A stretch of 7,697 nucleotides of DNA. Origin: Planctomycetota bacterium. Its GTDB lineage: Bacteria; Planctomycetota; Brocadiia; SM23-32. Position numbers and translations under genes: made by a program. The notes below the pieces were generated by a model. The model was not told the DNA's origin. It saw only the letters and a program-made list of their open reading frames with translations, and made no database searches. Numbering within the stretch: the first letter of the stretch is position 1; every line of letters begins with the position of its first letter. The DNA is taken from assembly GCA_018400625.1 (NCBI GenBank), contig JAGYMJ010000548.1, positions 1 to 7,697 of the forward strand, in the 5' to 3' direction. Shown here one piece after another: positions 1 to 6,578 of this stretch.

Positions 1-138
1 GTGTCGGAACGTATGACAACCCACACGCTTGTTGATTCCGGCAAGAGACACGGCTTTTTTAACCGCCTTTTGCAGTCCGGATTCAAGCACATGATGACGG
101 CGAATCCCGCCGGTGCGGGGATCCCTGGCCAAATTTTT
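1..138 (-). pseudogene. intI: Integron-type tyrosine recombinase (IntI-like) fragment, truncated at both ends
   Basis: The minus strand is open from base 138 to base 1 and encodes 46 residues that read like the catalytic-domain middle of an integron integrase. A DPRTG stretch is followed by IRRHH, then [11 protein letters not shown], an AGINK segment and finally CHTFRH. The HTFR at residues 42-45 fits the conserved HxxR box of tyrosine recombinases, and the RHH/ESGLQ/HTFRH combination is characteristic of IntI rather than of general phage integrases. The catalytic tyrosine would lie beyond the left edge of the window. Upstream of codon 1 the frame reads ACG, CTA and then TAG, so there is no start codon and the N-terminal part (expected to be well over half of the protein) is missing. 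The break coincides with a GTTAGC recombination core. The orientation, divergent from the genes that follow, is the normal one for an integron. This copy is almost certainly non-functional. Family assignment is confident; the cause of truncation is inferred. Confidence 0.85.
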
Positions 139-146
139 CGTTAGCT
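139..146 (+). other. Recombination core (CGTTAGCT) at the start of cassette 1
   Basis: The sequence CGTTAGCT fits the simple-site core of integron recombination (G then TT, cleaved after the G). The intI-derived reading frame stops at base 138, two bases before the presumed cut after G140, and cassette DNA begins at T141. The same eight bases recur at 1203-1210, the boundary between cassettes 1 and 2. No attI-like sequence is visible, so this is more likely a secondary-site or attC-derived junction than a normal attI. Confidence 0.55.
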
Positions 147-189
147 ATTTTTAGGCATTTAATTTTCTAATAATGTAAATGAACCGAAC

Positions 190-1125
190 ATGACTTCAGA
201 AGACCTTCAAAAAGCTTTTACAAACCCAATGGACACTTTTGGATTCAGTGAAGCTCTTCTGCTCTATCGGGGAATTCTTCCAGTTCTCGAGTCTCTTGGG
301 TGGAAGCGATTCAAAAGAATTATAACAGAATTTCAGATCCCTACCTTTGCAATAGGAACAGAAAATCAAGCTTCTGTAGCCGTAGACGTGGTCTGTTGCG
401 ATTATAGCGGTGTCTACTTTGTGCTTGAGGCAAAACGTTGGGCCAAACCGTGGGAGCAAAAAGATTTCGAACAAATTAAGAAGTATTGCAATGCGCTTCG
501 CCCGCCGGTTGGCATCCTAAGTAATGGCGTGGAATGGCTTGTCTATGTTGGATCGGATTATGACACACCTCAAGTTACCCTTTCCGGTTTGGATGTCTCA
601 AAACTCGTTCAGTTACTTGAGGAATACATCAGCCCCAATCTAATGAAGGCTTCACCATTTCCTTACAATGATGCTCTCAGGATGGGGATGAGCAACAATC
701 GCAATCGAACACAAGTTACAAAGCCGCTATACCCAAGGGAGCGATCCATCGGGCTGACTCCCCAAATGATGAATGAGATGGATGGCAATATTGAGGAATT
801 TAATGCAAAACTCGATTCTATCGTGGATGAATTTTCTCCAGATATACTAGTTTCTCATGGTGGTAGTTCCTTGATGTTCAAGATCCAAGTCGCTGATAGC
901 AAATCGGCTGCAATATTTGAATATCAGCCTGAGAAACCCCGGTTGGCTTTTAGGGGGCATGAGTTGACTACAAAGCTTGGGTTTACTGATGATGAGCTTG
1001 AAGCTTATGAGAACTCAACGAGAGCACTCAACTCAGACTTTACCTCGACGCATCATCAAGACCAGTTTCTTGAAGAACTTCGCTTACTGATAATTAAAGG
1101 TTTGAAAAGAGTCGGTGCACAATGA
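190..1125 (+). CDS. Stand-alone PD-(D/E)xK nuclease-like protein (type I restriction HsdR N-domain fold), cassette 1
   Basis: This 311-aa protein has an N-terminal half resembling the nuclease domain of HsdR-type restriction subunits. There is a helical start, then VAVD (D66), a short hairpin, a strand ending in LEAK (E80, K82), and a following ILSNGVEWLVY segment (109-119) typical of this fold. D66-E80-x-K82 is a complete PD-(D/E)xK active-site signature. No Walker motif or helicase domain is present. Residues from about 200 to 311 form a separate domain that I do not recognise. ATG 190 is the only ATG after the in-frame stop at 160-162, although no clear Shine-Dalgarno sequence precedes it, which is common for first genes of cassettes. 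It is the only gene of cassette 1 and is followed by an attC-like hairpin. A role in defence or DNA cleavage is inferred from the fold and context; the DNA target and any partner are unknown. Confidence 0.72.
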   Translation: MTSEDLQKAFTNPMDTFGFSEALLLYRGILPVLESLGWKRFKRIITEFQIPTFAIGTENQASVAVDVVCCDYSGVYFVLEAKRWAKPWEQKDFEQIKKYCNALRPPVGILSNGVEWLVYVGSDYDTPQVTLSGLDVSKLVQLLEEYISPNLMKASPFPYNDALRMGMSNNRNRTQVTKPLYPRERSIGLTPQMMNEMDGNIEEFNAKLDSIVDEFSPDILVSHGGSSLMFKIQVADSKSAAIFEYQPEKPRLAFRGHELTTKLGFTDDELEAYENSTRALNSDFTSTHHQDQFLEELRLLIIKGLKRVGAQ

Positions 1126-1140
1126 ATTTTCAAAATAAAA

Positions 1141-1209
1141 TATTAAGGGATAGCCTCGCAGCGCCAGGGGGCGGCGAAAATGCTCGCCGCGCCAGAGCAG
1201 CCCGTTAGC
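1141..1209 (+). other. Putative degenerate attC site closing cassette 1
   Basis: Between gene 1 and the lipoprotein gene lies a GC-rich dyad. GCGGCGA (1171-1177) pairs with TCGCCGC (1184-1190) around a six-base loop, and the right side ends in CCCGTTAGC (1201-1209), which matches an attC R' core with the cut after G1204. The expected left partner R'' (a GCTAAC-like box) is not intact. The best candidate is ATTAAGGGATAGC near 1142-1154, which matches the ideal complement at only about 7 of 13 positions by eye. Position and hairpin favour an attC, but the left arm has decayed or was exchanged. Confidence 0.5.
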
Positions 1210-1257
1210 TGAAAAGTATTTATATGGTTTTCGTTTTTACTTAAAAGGCGACAACTT

Positions 1258-1572
1258 ATGAAAAAAAATATTTTATTCCTTCTTGTTTTTCTAATAGTTG
1301 GATGTGCCACTCATCCAAGTCTCAGTGAGCTAAATGACTTAAGACCAGGGTACTCCAGGACAGAGATTGTCCAAAAAATGGGTGATCCAATTTCAACCGA
1401 CTACATTAAGGGCCATTACCTGCTAAAGTATTCTCTCTATGACCAGCACGATATTGGGCATAGATACTACTATTTTATTTTCGATGAACAAGATAAGCTT
1501 GTAGGATGGCAAGAGTATAAAGGGCAAGGAAAAATTAAAGTAAGTGGGATCATTATTGATTTGAAACCTTAA
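1258..1572 (+). CDS. Small lipoprotein with BamE/SmpA-OmlA-like fold, first gene of cassette 2
   Basis: The protein has 104 aa. It opens with two lysines and a hydrophobic stretch ending in LIVGC, a type II signal peptide lipobox that would make C16 the acylated N-terminus of the mature protein. The mature part contains LRPGYSRTEIVQKMGDP, the helix-turn pattern common to BamE/SmpA/OmlA-like lipoproteins, followed by alternating short strands with YYYFIFDEQDKLVGW, also usual in that fold. Family knowledge says such small lipoproteins sit in the inner leaflet of the outer membrane and often aid envelope assembly. Here the gene is cassette cargo, so it is unlikely to be the housekeeping bamE. 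The start is supported by AAAAGG at 1243-1248, nine bases before the ATG. A 51-base gap separates its stop from the preferred start of the next gene, so the two are probably cotranscribed. The specific function is unknown. Confidence 0.8.
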   Translation: MKKNILFLLVFLIVGCATHPSLSELNDLRPGYSRTEIVQKMGDPISTDYIKGHYLLKYSLYDQHDIGHRYYYFIFDEQDKLVGWQEYKGQGKIKVSGIIIDLKP

Positions 1573-1623
1573 AAATCAAACTGAATGCTATATCGGCTTG
1601 TTGGTGTTCTACGGTATACGCCA

Positions 1624-2262
1624 ATGGAAATCACCGAAATTATTACCTCAATCAGTGGATCTGCCGTTCTTTTTGGAGCAATGGCGTGGTTTGCAAGATC
1701 GATAGTTACGCACGTGCTTTCAAAAGACATCGAAAAATTCAAGGTTAATCTTCAAGCTGAATCACAGAAAGAACTTGTGCGCCTTCAATCATCATTTCAG
1801 TTAATCGAATTTGAACATCAAGTCCGCTTTAGTCAGTTACATGAACGTAAAGTAAATATCATAAGTGAAATGTATAAACGCTTGGTGGCACTCCACAGAG
1901 CTGCATCAAATTTCGTTAAATTTTATCCAAGCGTAAAACATGAAAAGCAAAGAGAATATCTGAAACAACTATGGAATGCTGCTGATGAACATGGAAATTA
2001 TTTCAAAAAGAATAGAATTTTTTTCGAGTAGGAGCTTTGCGAGAAAATTGATGGCTTCAAAAATGCTTTATCTAAAGCTTCTTCCATGTTGGCAAGTTTT
2101 GTCAGTGAGGGTAACGCCTTAGAAATTACTGACGAGCAGCTGTTTAAAGAATGGGATAGAGCTATGACTCTTTTCGAAAATCAAGTACCGATGATTGAAA
2201 AAATGCTGGAGCAAAGCTTTAGAGAAGAACTGGGAGTACTACAAAAACGAGACAATCGCTAA
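1624..2262 (+). pseudogene. Membrane-anchored coiled-coil protein interrupted by an in-frame amber codon, second gene of cassette 2
   Basis: The frame from ATG 1624 encodes a hydrophobic segment (about residues 10-30, SGSAVLFGAMAWFARS) followed by a charged helical region (KDIEKFKVNLQAESQKEL onward) that looks like a cytoplasmic coiled coil. It then meets TAG at 2029-2031 (codon 136). The same frame continues open for 76 more codons, with equally helical, protein-like sequence (LCEKIDGFKNALSKA and LFKEWDRAM), to TAA at 2260-2262. Without the amber codon the product would be 212 aa. The overall design matches a widespread uncharacterised family of short proteins with one membrane helix and a long coiled coil, as far as I can judge by eye. 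An alternative start at ATG 1585 adds 13 residues but has no better ribosome binding site. The final TAA lies inside the R'' box of the downstream attC. It could be a nonsense mutation, a sequencing error or, less likely, recoding. Confidence 0.65.
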
Positions 2263-2330
2263 CCACAGCGTCAACTCGGACGCCCAACTCCGCTGCGCTC
2301 CGTTGCCAGCCGGTTACGCTGAGCGTTGGC
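2257..2330 (+). other. attC recombination site closing cassette 2
   Basis: R'' is CGCTAAC (2257-2263) and R' is GTTGGC (2325-2330), cut after G2325. They pair with one G-T wobble. Inside them CAGCGT (2266-2271) pairs with ACGCTG (2316-2321), and AAC (2273-2275) pairs with GTT (2313-2315), leaving C2272 unpaired. That is the kind of extrahelical base that orients folded attC sites. The middle (2281-2310) is a further imperfect dyad around CTCCGCTGCGCTCCG. The R'' box GCTAAC is the exact complement of GTTAGC at 1204-1209, the first bases of this cassette, which defines cassette 2 as 1205-2325. Confidence 0.85.
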
Positions 2331-2371
2331 AAAAACCAGAAAGTTAAAATGACAGTATTATTTATTATGCC

Positions 2372-4771
2372 ATGGTAGAAAAGAAAGGTTTGTCTGAAAG
2401 AGACATTTGTACCAAATATGTTCTTCCTGCTTTGAAACAGGCCGGTTGGGATATTCAAAAGCAGGTCCGTGAAGAAGTTTTTTTTACAGACGGCCGGGTT
2501 TATATAAAGGGTAATCAATCAAAACGCGGAAAACGCAAGCGCGCCGATTATATTCTTTATTATAAACTCAATATTCCCGTGGCTGTCATAGAAGCCAAGC
2601 GAAATGAAAAATCCATAGGATTCGGTATTCAACAGGCCCTTGATTATGCCGAAATTCTTGATATTCCTGTTGCTTTTTCCACCAACGGTAACGGCTTTCT
2701 TTCACATGACCGGTCGGCAAGCTCCGAATATATCGAAAAAGAATATTCCCTTTCGAACTTTCCTTCGCCTGAAAAACTATGGGCCAAATATAAAGCTTAT
2801 AAAAACATCGCGTCAGAGAAACAGGCGGAGATAGCCTGTAGTGATTATTTTTTTGACAGGTCGGGTCGTAACCTTCGTTATTATCAACAAATAGCCGTTA
2901 ACAGAACAGTTGAAGCGATTGCCGCAGGGAGAAACCGTATTCTGCTGGTTATGGCTACCGGTACCGGCAAGACCTATACAGCCTTTCACATTATTTATCG
3001 CCTCTGGAAAAACAATGTCAAAAGAAGAATTCTTTTTCTGGCTGACAGAAACGCGCTTATTGATCAGACCAAACGGGGAGATTTTAAACCTTTTAAAGAC
3101 CGGATGACGGTTATTCGGAAAAAGAAAATTGACAAGGCTTTCGAAGTCTACTTGGCATTGTATCAAGGGCTGACCGATTACAATGAAGACAATAATGCTT
3201 ACCAGGAATTCAGCCGAGATTTTTTTGATCTGGTTGTGGTTGATGAATGCCACCGGGGAAGTGCCGCAGCAGACAGCGCCTGGCGTGTTATTCTGGAATA
3301 TTTCAATTCGGCCGCTCAGATCGGTTTAACAGCCACCCCGAAGGAAACAGCTGACGTTTCGAACATCGAATATTTCGGTGAACCTGTTTATACCTACTCC
3401 CTTAAACAGGGGATTAATGATGGATTCCTTGCGCCTTACAAAGTCATGCGGATAGGCATCAATGTGGATGTTGAAGGATGGAGACCGGAAAATGGACAGC
3501 TTGATAAAAATGAACAGCTGGTTGAAGATAGAATTTACAACCTTAAAGACTTTGAAAAAAGTCTGGTTATAGACGAACGAACCCGAAAGGTGGCGGGCAG
3601 AGTTACTGAATTTCTTAAAAAAACGAACCGGTATGACAAAACCATCGTATTCTGTGTGGATGTAGAGCATGCCGAACGGATGCGTTTTGCATTGTCCAAT
3701 ATGAATGCGGACATCGCAGAACATAATCATAAATATGTCATGCGGATCACAGGGGATGACCTGGAAGGAAAAAGGGAGCTGGATAACTTTATTAATCCCG
3801 AAGAGACTTATCCGGTTATAGCCACCACTTCAAAGCTCATGACCACCGGCGTTGATGCACAGACTTGCAAATTGATCGTCCTTGACAGCAACATCGGTTC
3901 CATGACCGAGTTTAAACAGATTATCGGCCGGGGCACCCGGATCAATGAAGCTTACGGCAAGACCTTTTTCACCATCATGGACTTTCGCAATGTCACTGAT
4001 CTTTTTGCAGATACAGCTTTTGACGGTGACCCGGTTATGATTAAACATGTACGGGGAAACGAGGAAATATCAGACGAGGATATTTTTCCTGAACAAGAAG
4101 TGGTTGATATTGAAACCGGTCAACCGCTTGATTTTAATGAGAATGAAGAGATAGAATATGGACAGCCGGAAATCATTTCCGGCGGGGAAGTCGTCGAAGG
4201 GCCTCCTGACAAGATCTACGTTTCCGGTGTTCATGTTTCTATATTGAATGAGCGAGTGCAGTATTTGGACGAAACAGGGAAATTGATCACGGAAAAGTTA
4301 AAAGACTATACCAGACGGAGTATTTTAAATGAGTTTAAGACGCTTGATCAGTTCCTGGAGTCCTGGAACAGTGCTGAACGGAAAAAAGCTATCATAGCGG
4401 AACTTGAAGATAAGGGCATTATTCTTGAAAACTTGCGGCATGAGGTGCAAAAAGAAATGGATCTCTTTGACTTGATTTGCCATGTGGCCTGGGATATGCC
4501 CCCGCTTTCCAGAAGAGAACGGGCGGAAAATGTCAAAAAAAGAAATTATTTTGAAAAATATGGCGAAAAAACGCGTAAAATCATGCAGGCACTTCTGGAT
4601 AAATATGCAGAAGAAGGTATTGAAGATATTGAAAGCATGTCTGTGCTTAAGCTCGAACCGTTTTCAAAAATCGGTACACCTGTTGAGATTGTAAACACTT
4701 TTGGGGGTAAAGCAGCCTATGAGAAGGCTTTACGAGAATTGGAACAGGAAATTTACAAGGAAGCAGCTTAA
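2372..4771 (+). CDS. hsdR: Type I restriction enzyme, R (endonuclease/translocase) subunit, EcoAI/EcoEI-like
   Basis: This 799-aa protein is the ATP-dependent DNA translocase and nuclease of a type I restriction-modification complex. It cuts unmodified DNA far from the recognition site when bound to an HsdM2-HsdS methylase. The start SERDICTKYVLPAL is typical of the EcoAI/EcoEI group. The nuclease site is D59 (RAD) with E74-A-K76. The SF2 helicase motor shows ATGTGKT (195-201), DECH (291-294), LTATP (319-323), a motif V region TSKLMTTGVDA (486-496) and QIIGRGTR (516-523). The C-terminal third fits the helical domain that docks on HsdM. Length is close to that of type IB HsdR. All motifs are intact. 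The ATG at 2372 gives the expected N-terminus, but no Shine-Dalgarno sequence precedes it. The gene begins 46 bases after the attC cut site, so its promoter must lie in or upstream of the cassette DNA or in this short gap. Confidence 0.96.
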   Translation: MVEKKGLSERDICTKYVLPALKQAGWDIQKQVREEVFFTDGRVYIKGNQSKRGKRKRADYILYYKLNIPVAVIEAKRNEKSIGFGIQQALDYAEILDIPVAFSTNGNGFLSHDRSASSEYIEKEYSLSNFPSPEKLWAKYKAYKNIASEKQAEIACSDYFFDRSGRNLRYYQQIAVNRTVEAIAAGRNRILLVMATGTGKTYTAFHIIYRLWKNNVKRRILFLADRNALIDQTKRGDFKPFKDRMTVIRKKKIDKAFEVYLALYQGLTDYNEDNNAYQEFSRDFFDLVVVDECHRGSAAADSAWRVILEYFNSAAQIGLTATPKETADVSNIEYFGEPVYTYSLKQGINDGFLAPYKVMRIGINVDVEGWRPENGQLDKNEQLVEDRIYNLKDFEKSLVIDERTRKVAGRVTEFLKKTNRYDKTIVFCVDVEHAERMRFALSNMNADIAEHNHKYVMRITGDDLEGKRELDNFINPEETYPVIATTSKLMTTGVDAQTCKLIVLDSNIGSMTEFKQIIGRGTRINEAYGKTFFTIMDFRNVTDLFADTAFDGDPVMIKHVRGNEEISDEDIFPEQEVVDIETGQPLDFNENEEIEYGQPEIISGGEVVEGPPDKIYVSGVHVSILNERVQYLDETGKLITEKLKDYTRRSILNEFKTLDQFLESWNSAERKKAIIAELEDKGIILENLRHEVQKEMDLFDLICHVAWDMPPLSRRERAENVKKRNYFEKYGEKTRKIMQALLDKYAEEGIEDIESMSVLKLEPFSKIGTPVEIVNTFGGKAAYEKALRELEQEIYKEAA

Positions 4772-6208
4772 ATGAAGCAAATTGGGACCACTGTTAAATC
4801 ACTACAGAATATTATGCGCAAGGATCCGGGGGTATCCGGCGATGCCCAGCGGATTGAACAGGTTGGCTGGATGATTTTTCTGAAAATCATGGATGATAAA
4901 GATCAGGAACTGGAACTGATTCATGACAATTATGCATCGGTTATACCGGAAAAACTCCAATGGCGGAATTGGGCGGCTGATGACGAAGGGATGACCGGTG
5001 ACAGGCTGAAAGAGTTTGTGGATAAGGACCTGATTCCCGGATTGAAAAAATTGGAGATACCGGCGAAAGAGAATAAACGGGCAATTATTGTCCGGGAAAT
5101 TTTTGAAGGCACCAACAATTATATGAAAAACGGGACCATCATTCGCCAGGTGGTTAATAAACTAAATGAGATTGACTTTAACAGCTCCGAGGATAGGCAT
5201 CTCTTTGGTGATATTTATGAAACAATCCTAAAAGACCTCCAAAGTGCAGGAAATTATGGAGAATTTTATACGCCGAGGGCACTGACCGAAATTATGACGG
5301 AACTGACCGGGGTCGTGCCCGGCGAAAGAATTCTGGACCCTGCCTGTGGGACCGGCGGATTTTTGACCAGTGCAATTGAGCATATTCGCGCCAACCATAT
5401 TAAATCGGTTACCGATATAAAAAACCTGGAAAAAAATATTTACGGTATGGAGCTAAAACCCCTGCCGTTCATGCTTTGTGTTACCAATTTAATACTCCAT
5501 GACATGGAAACCCCGGGTGTTGACTATGTTGACAGCCTGAACCGGGAGTACACCTCCATCGGCAAAACCGACCAGGTGGATGTAATACTCACCAACCCGC
5601 CGTTTGGCGCATCAGTCAGTGACGGTGTGGAAACCAATTTTCCGCAGAAGTACCGGACCACGGAAAGCGCGGATCTGTTTCTTGTGTTAATGATCCGTTA
5701 TTTAAAGGACGGCGGGCGGGCGGCGATTGTTCTGCCGGACGGCTCCCTGACAGGCGACGGGGTCAAGCGGCGTATCCGCGAGCACCTGCTTACAAAATGC
5801 AACCTGCACACCGTGGTGCGCCTGCCCAACTCGGTTTTTCAGCCCTATGCCAGCGTGGCCACTAATCTGCTGTTTTTTACCAAAGGGGTGCCCACCCAAA
5901 CCGTCTGGTACTGGGAACATAAGATTCCGGATACCATGAAGGCTTATTCCAAGACCAAGCCCATTCGGAAAAGCGAATTTAAAAATCTTGAAAAATGGTG
6001 GAACAACCGGAAGGAAAATGAGCAGGCCTGGCAGGTCGATTTTACCGAGCTTAAAAAAAACGGTTTCAACCTGGATATTAAAAATCCGCATGTCCCTGAA
6101 GATGCCAGGGTTTACACCAGCAAAGAAATTATAGACAAACTTGAACATTCATTTGAGAAAAGTGATCACCTGCTAAAAAAATTAAAGCAGGAGGTAGCAA
6201 ATGGATGA
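4772..6208 (+). CDS. hsdM: Type I restriction-modification methyltransferase, M subunit (N6-adenine)
   Basis: This 478-aa protein methylates adenine at the sites chosen by HsdS, protecting host DNA, and is also part of the restriction complex. An N-terminal helical HsdM domain (about 1-150) is followed by GEFYTPR (163-169). The S-adenosylmethionine motif I comes next as DPACGTGG (189-196), and the catalytic motif IV is NPPF (275-278). The tail LPNSVFQPYASVATNLLFF (351-369) is typical of the family. Length agrees with type IB HsdM. The ATG follows the hsdR stop codon with no gap, and AAGGAAG at 4757-4763 inside the hsdR end supplies the ribosome binding site, so translation is likely coupled. 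The last 8 bases overlap the next gene. Nothing in it looks damaged. Without an HsdS partner in the window, the recognition sequence cannot be stated. Confidence 0.96.
   Translation: MKQIGTTVKSLQNIMRKDPGVSGDAQRIEQVGWMIFLKIMDDKDQELELIHDNYASVIPEKLQWRNWAADDEGMTGDRLKEFVDKDLIPGLKKLEIPAKENKRAIIVREIFEGTNNYMKNGTIIRQVVNKLNEIDFNSSEDRHLFGDIYETILKDLQSAGNYGEFYTPRALTEIMTELTGVVPGERILDPACGTGGFLTSAIEHIRANHIKSVTDIKNLEKNIYGMELKPLPFMLCVTNLILHDMETPGVDYVDSLNREYTSIGKTDQVDVILTNPPFGASVSDGVETNFPQKYRTTESADLFLVLMIRYLKDGGRAAIVLPDGSLTGDGVKRRIREHLLTKCNLHTVVRLPNSVFQPYASVATNLLFFTKGVPTQTVWYWEHKIPDTMKAYSKTKPIRKSEFKNLEKWWNNRKENEQAWQVDFTELKKNGFNLDIKNPHVPEDARVYTSKEIIDKLEHSFEKSDHLLKKLKQEVANG
6189..6195 (+). promoter_or_regulatory. 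Strong Shine-Dalgarno for the RhuM-family gene
   Basis: AGGAGGT lies five bases before ATG 6201 and inside the last codons of hsdM. It fixes the start of the overlapping gene and implies translational coupling. Confidence 0.85.
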
Positions 6209-6409
6209 ATTGGAAAATTCCCGGGGCAGCCAATCACAGATTATTATCTACCAGGCTGAAAACGGCCGTACAAAAATTGAGGTAACCCTGGAGGACGAAA
6301 CCGTCTGGCTGACCCAGAAACGGATGGCTGAATTGTTTCAGGTGGGTGTCAACACCATAAATTATCATATCAAAGAAATATACAAGGAAGGCGAGCTGGC
6401 CCCGGAGTC

Positions 6410-6434
6410 AACTATTCGAAAATTTCGAATAGTT
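6410..6434 (+). repeat. 25-base perfect palindrome within rhuM
   Basis: Twelve bases, AACTATTCGAAA (6410-6421), are mirrored exactly by TTTCGAATAGTT (6423-6434) around a single central A (6422). It lies in codons for STIRKFRIVQ, a conserved stretch of the family, so part of the symmetry may be a by-product of coding. It has no following T-run and is inside the gene, so it is not an intrinsic terminator. Its arm length suits an operator for a dimeric DNA-binding protein, or a hairpin in the mRNA. Confidence 0.8.
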
Positions 6435-6578
6435 CAAAAAGAGGGCCAAAGAGAAGTTACCCGTTCCGTGGACTTTTACAAACTGGATTTAATTCTGTCC
6501 GTTGGATACCGGGTCAGATCCCATGTGGCCACACGGTTCCGGCAATGGGCCAGCCAGCGGCTCCGGGAGTATATTATC

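Noticed and set aside
1171..1190. Intrinsic terminator after the cassette 1 gene
   Set aside because: The stem is GC-rich but is followed by GCCAGAGCAG, with no T-run on either side suitable for termination.
1600..1606. GTTGGTG as a further cassette boundary that would separate the lipoprotein and coiled-coil genes
   Set aside because: The downstream attC R'' box (GCTAAC) complements GTTAGC at 1204, not this sequence, and there is no hairpin or R'' box before it.
1585..1623. ATG 1585 as the start of the coiled-coil protein
   Set aside because: It has no better ribosome binding site and adds a 13-residue leader of unusual composition; ATG 1624 (MEITEIIT) looks more natural. Not fully excluded.
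2029..2031. Pyrrolysine or other recoding at the amber codon
   Set aside because: Nothing in the window supports a pyl system or a structured recoding signal; a nonsense mutation is simpler.
2326..2361. A sigma-70-like promoter for hsdR using TTGGCA and TATTAT
   Set aside because: The spacer would be 24 bases, too long, and the alternative TAAAAT leaves only 13.
2813..3253. Minus-strand open frames inside hsdR and hsdM
   Set aside because: They lie opposite strongly conserved motifs of the real genes and have no ribosome binding sites or recognisable family features.
6489..6578. Extension of the secreted-protein frame leftward to a 77-aa protein
   Set aside because: These codons are the complement of the conserved rhuM SVGYRV...REYIIKG region and do not continue the beta-helix-like sequence.
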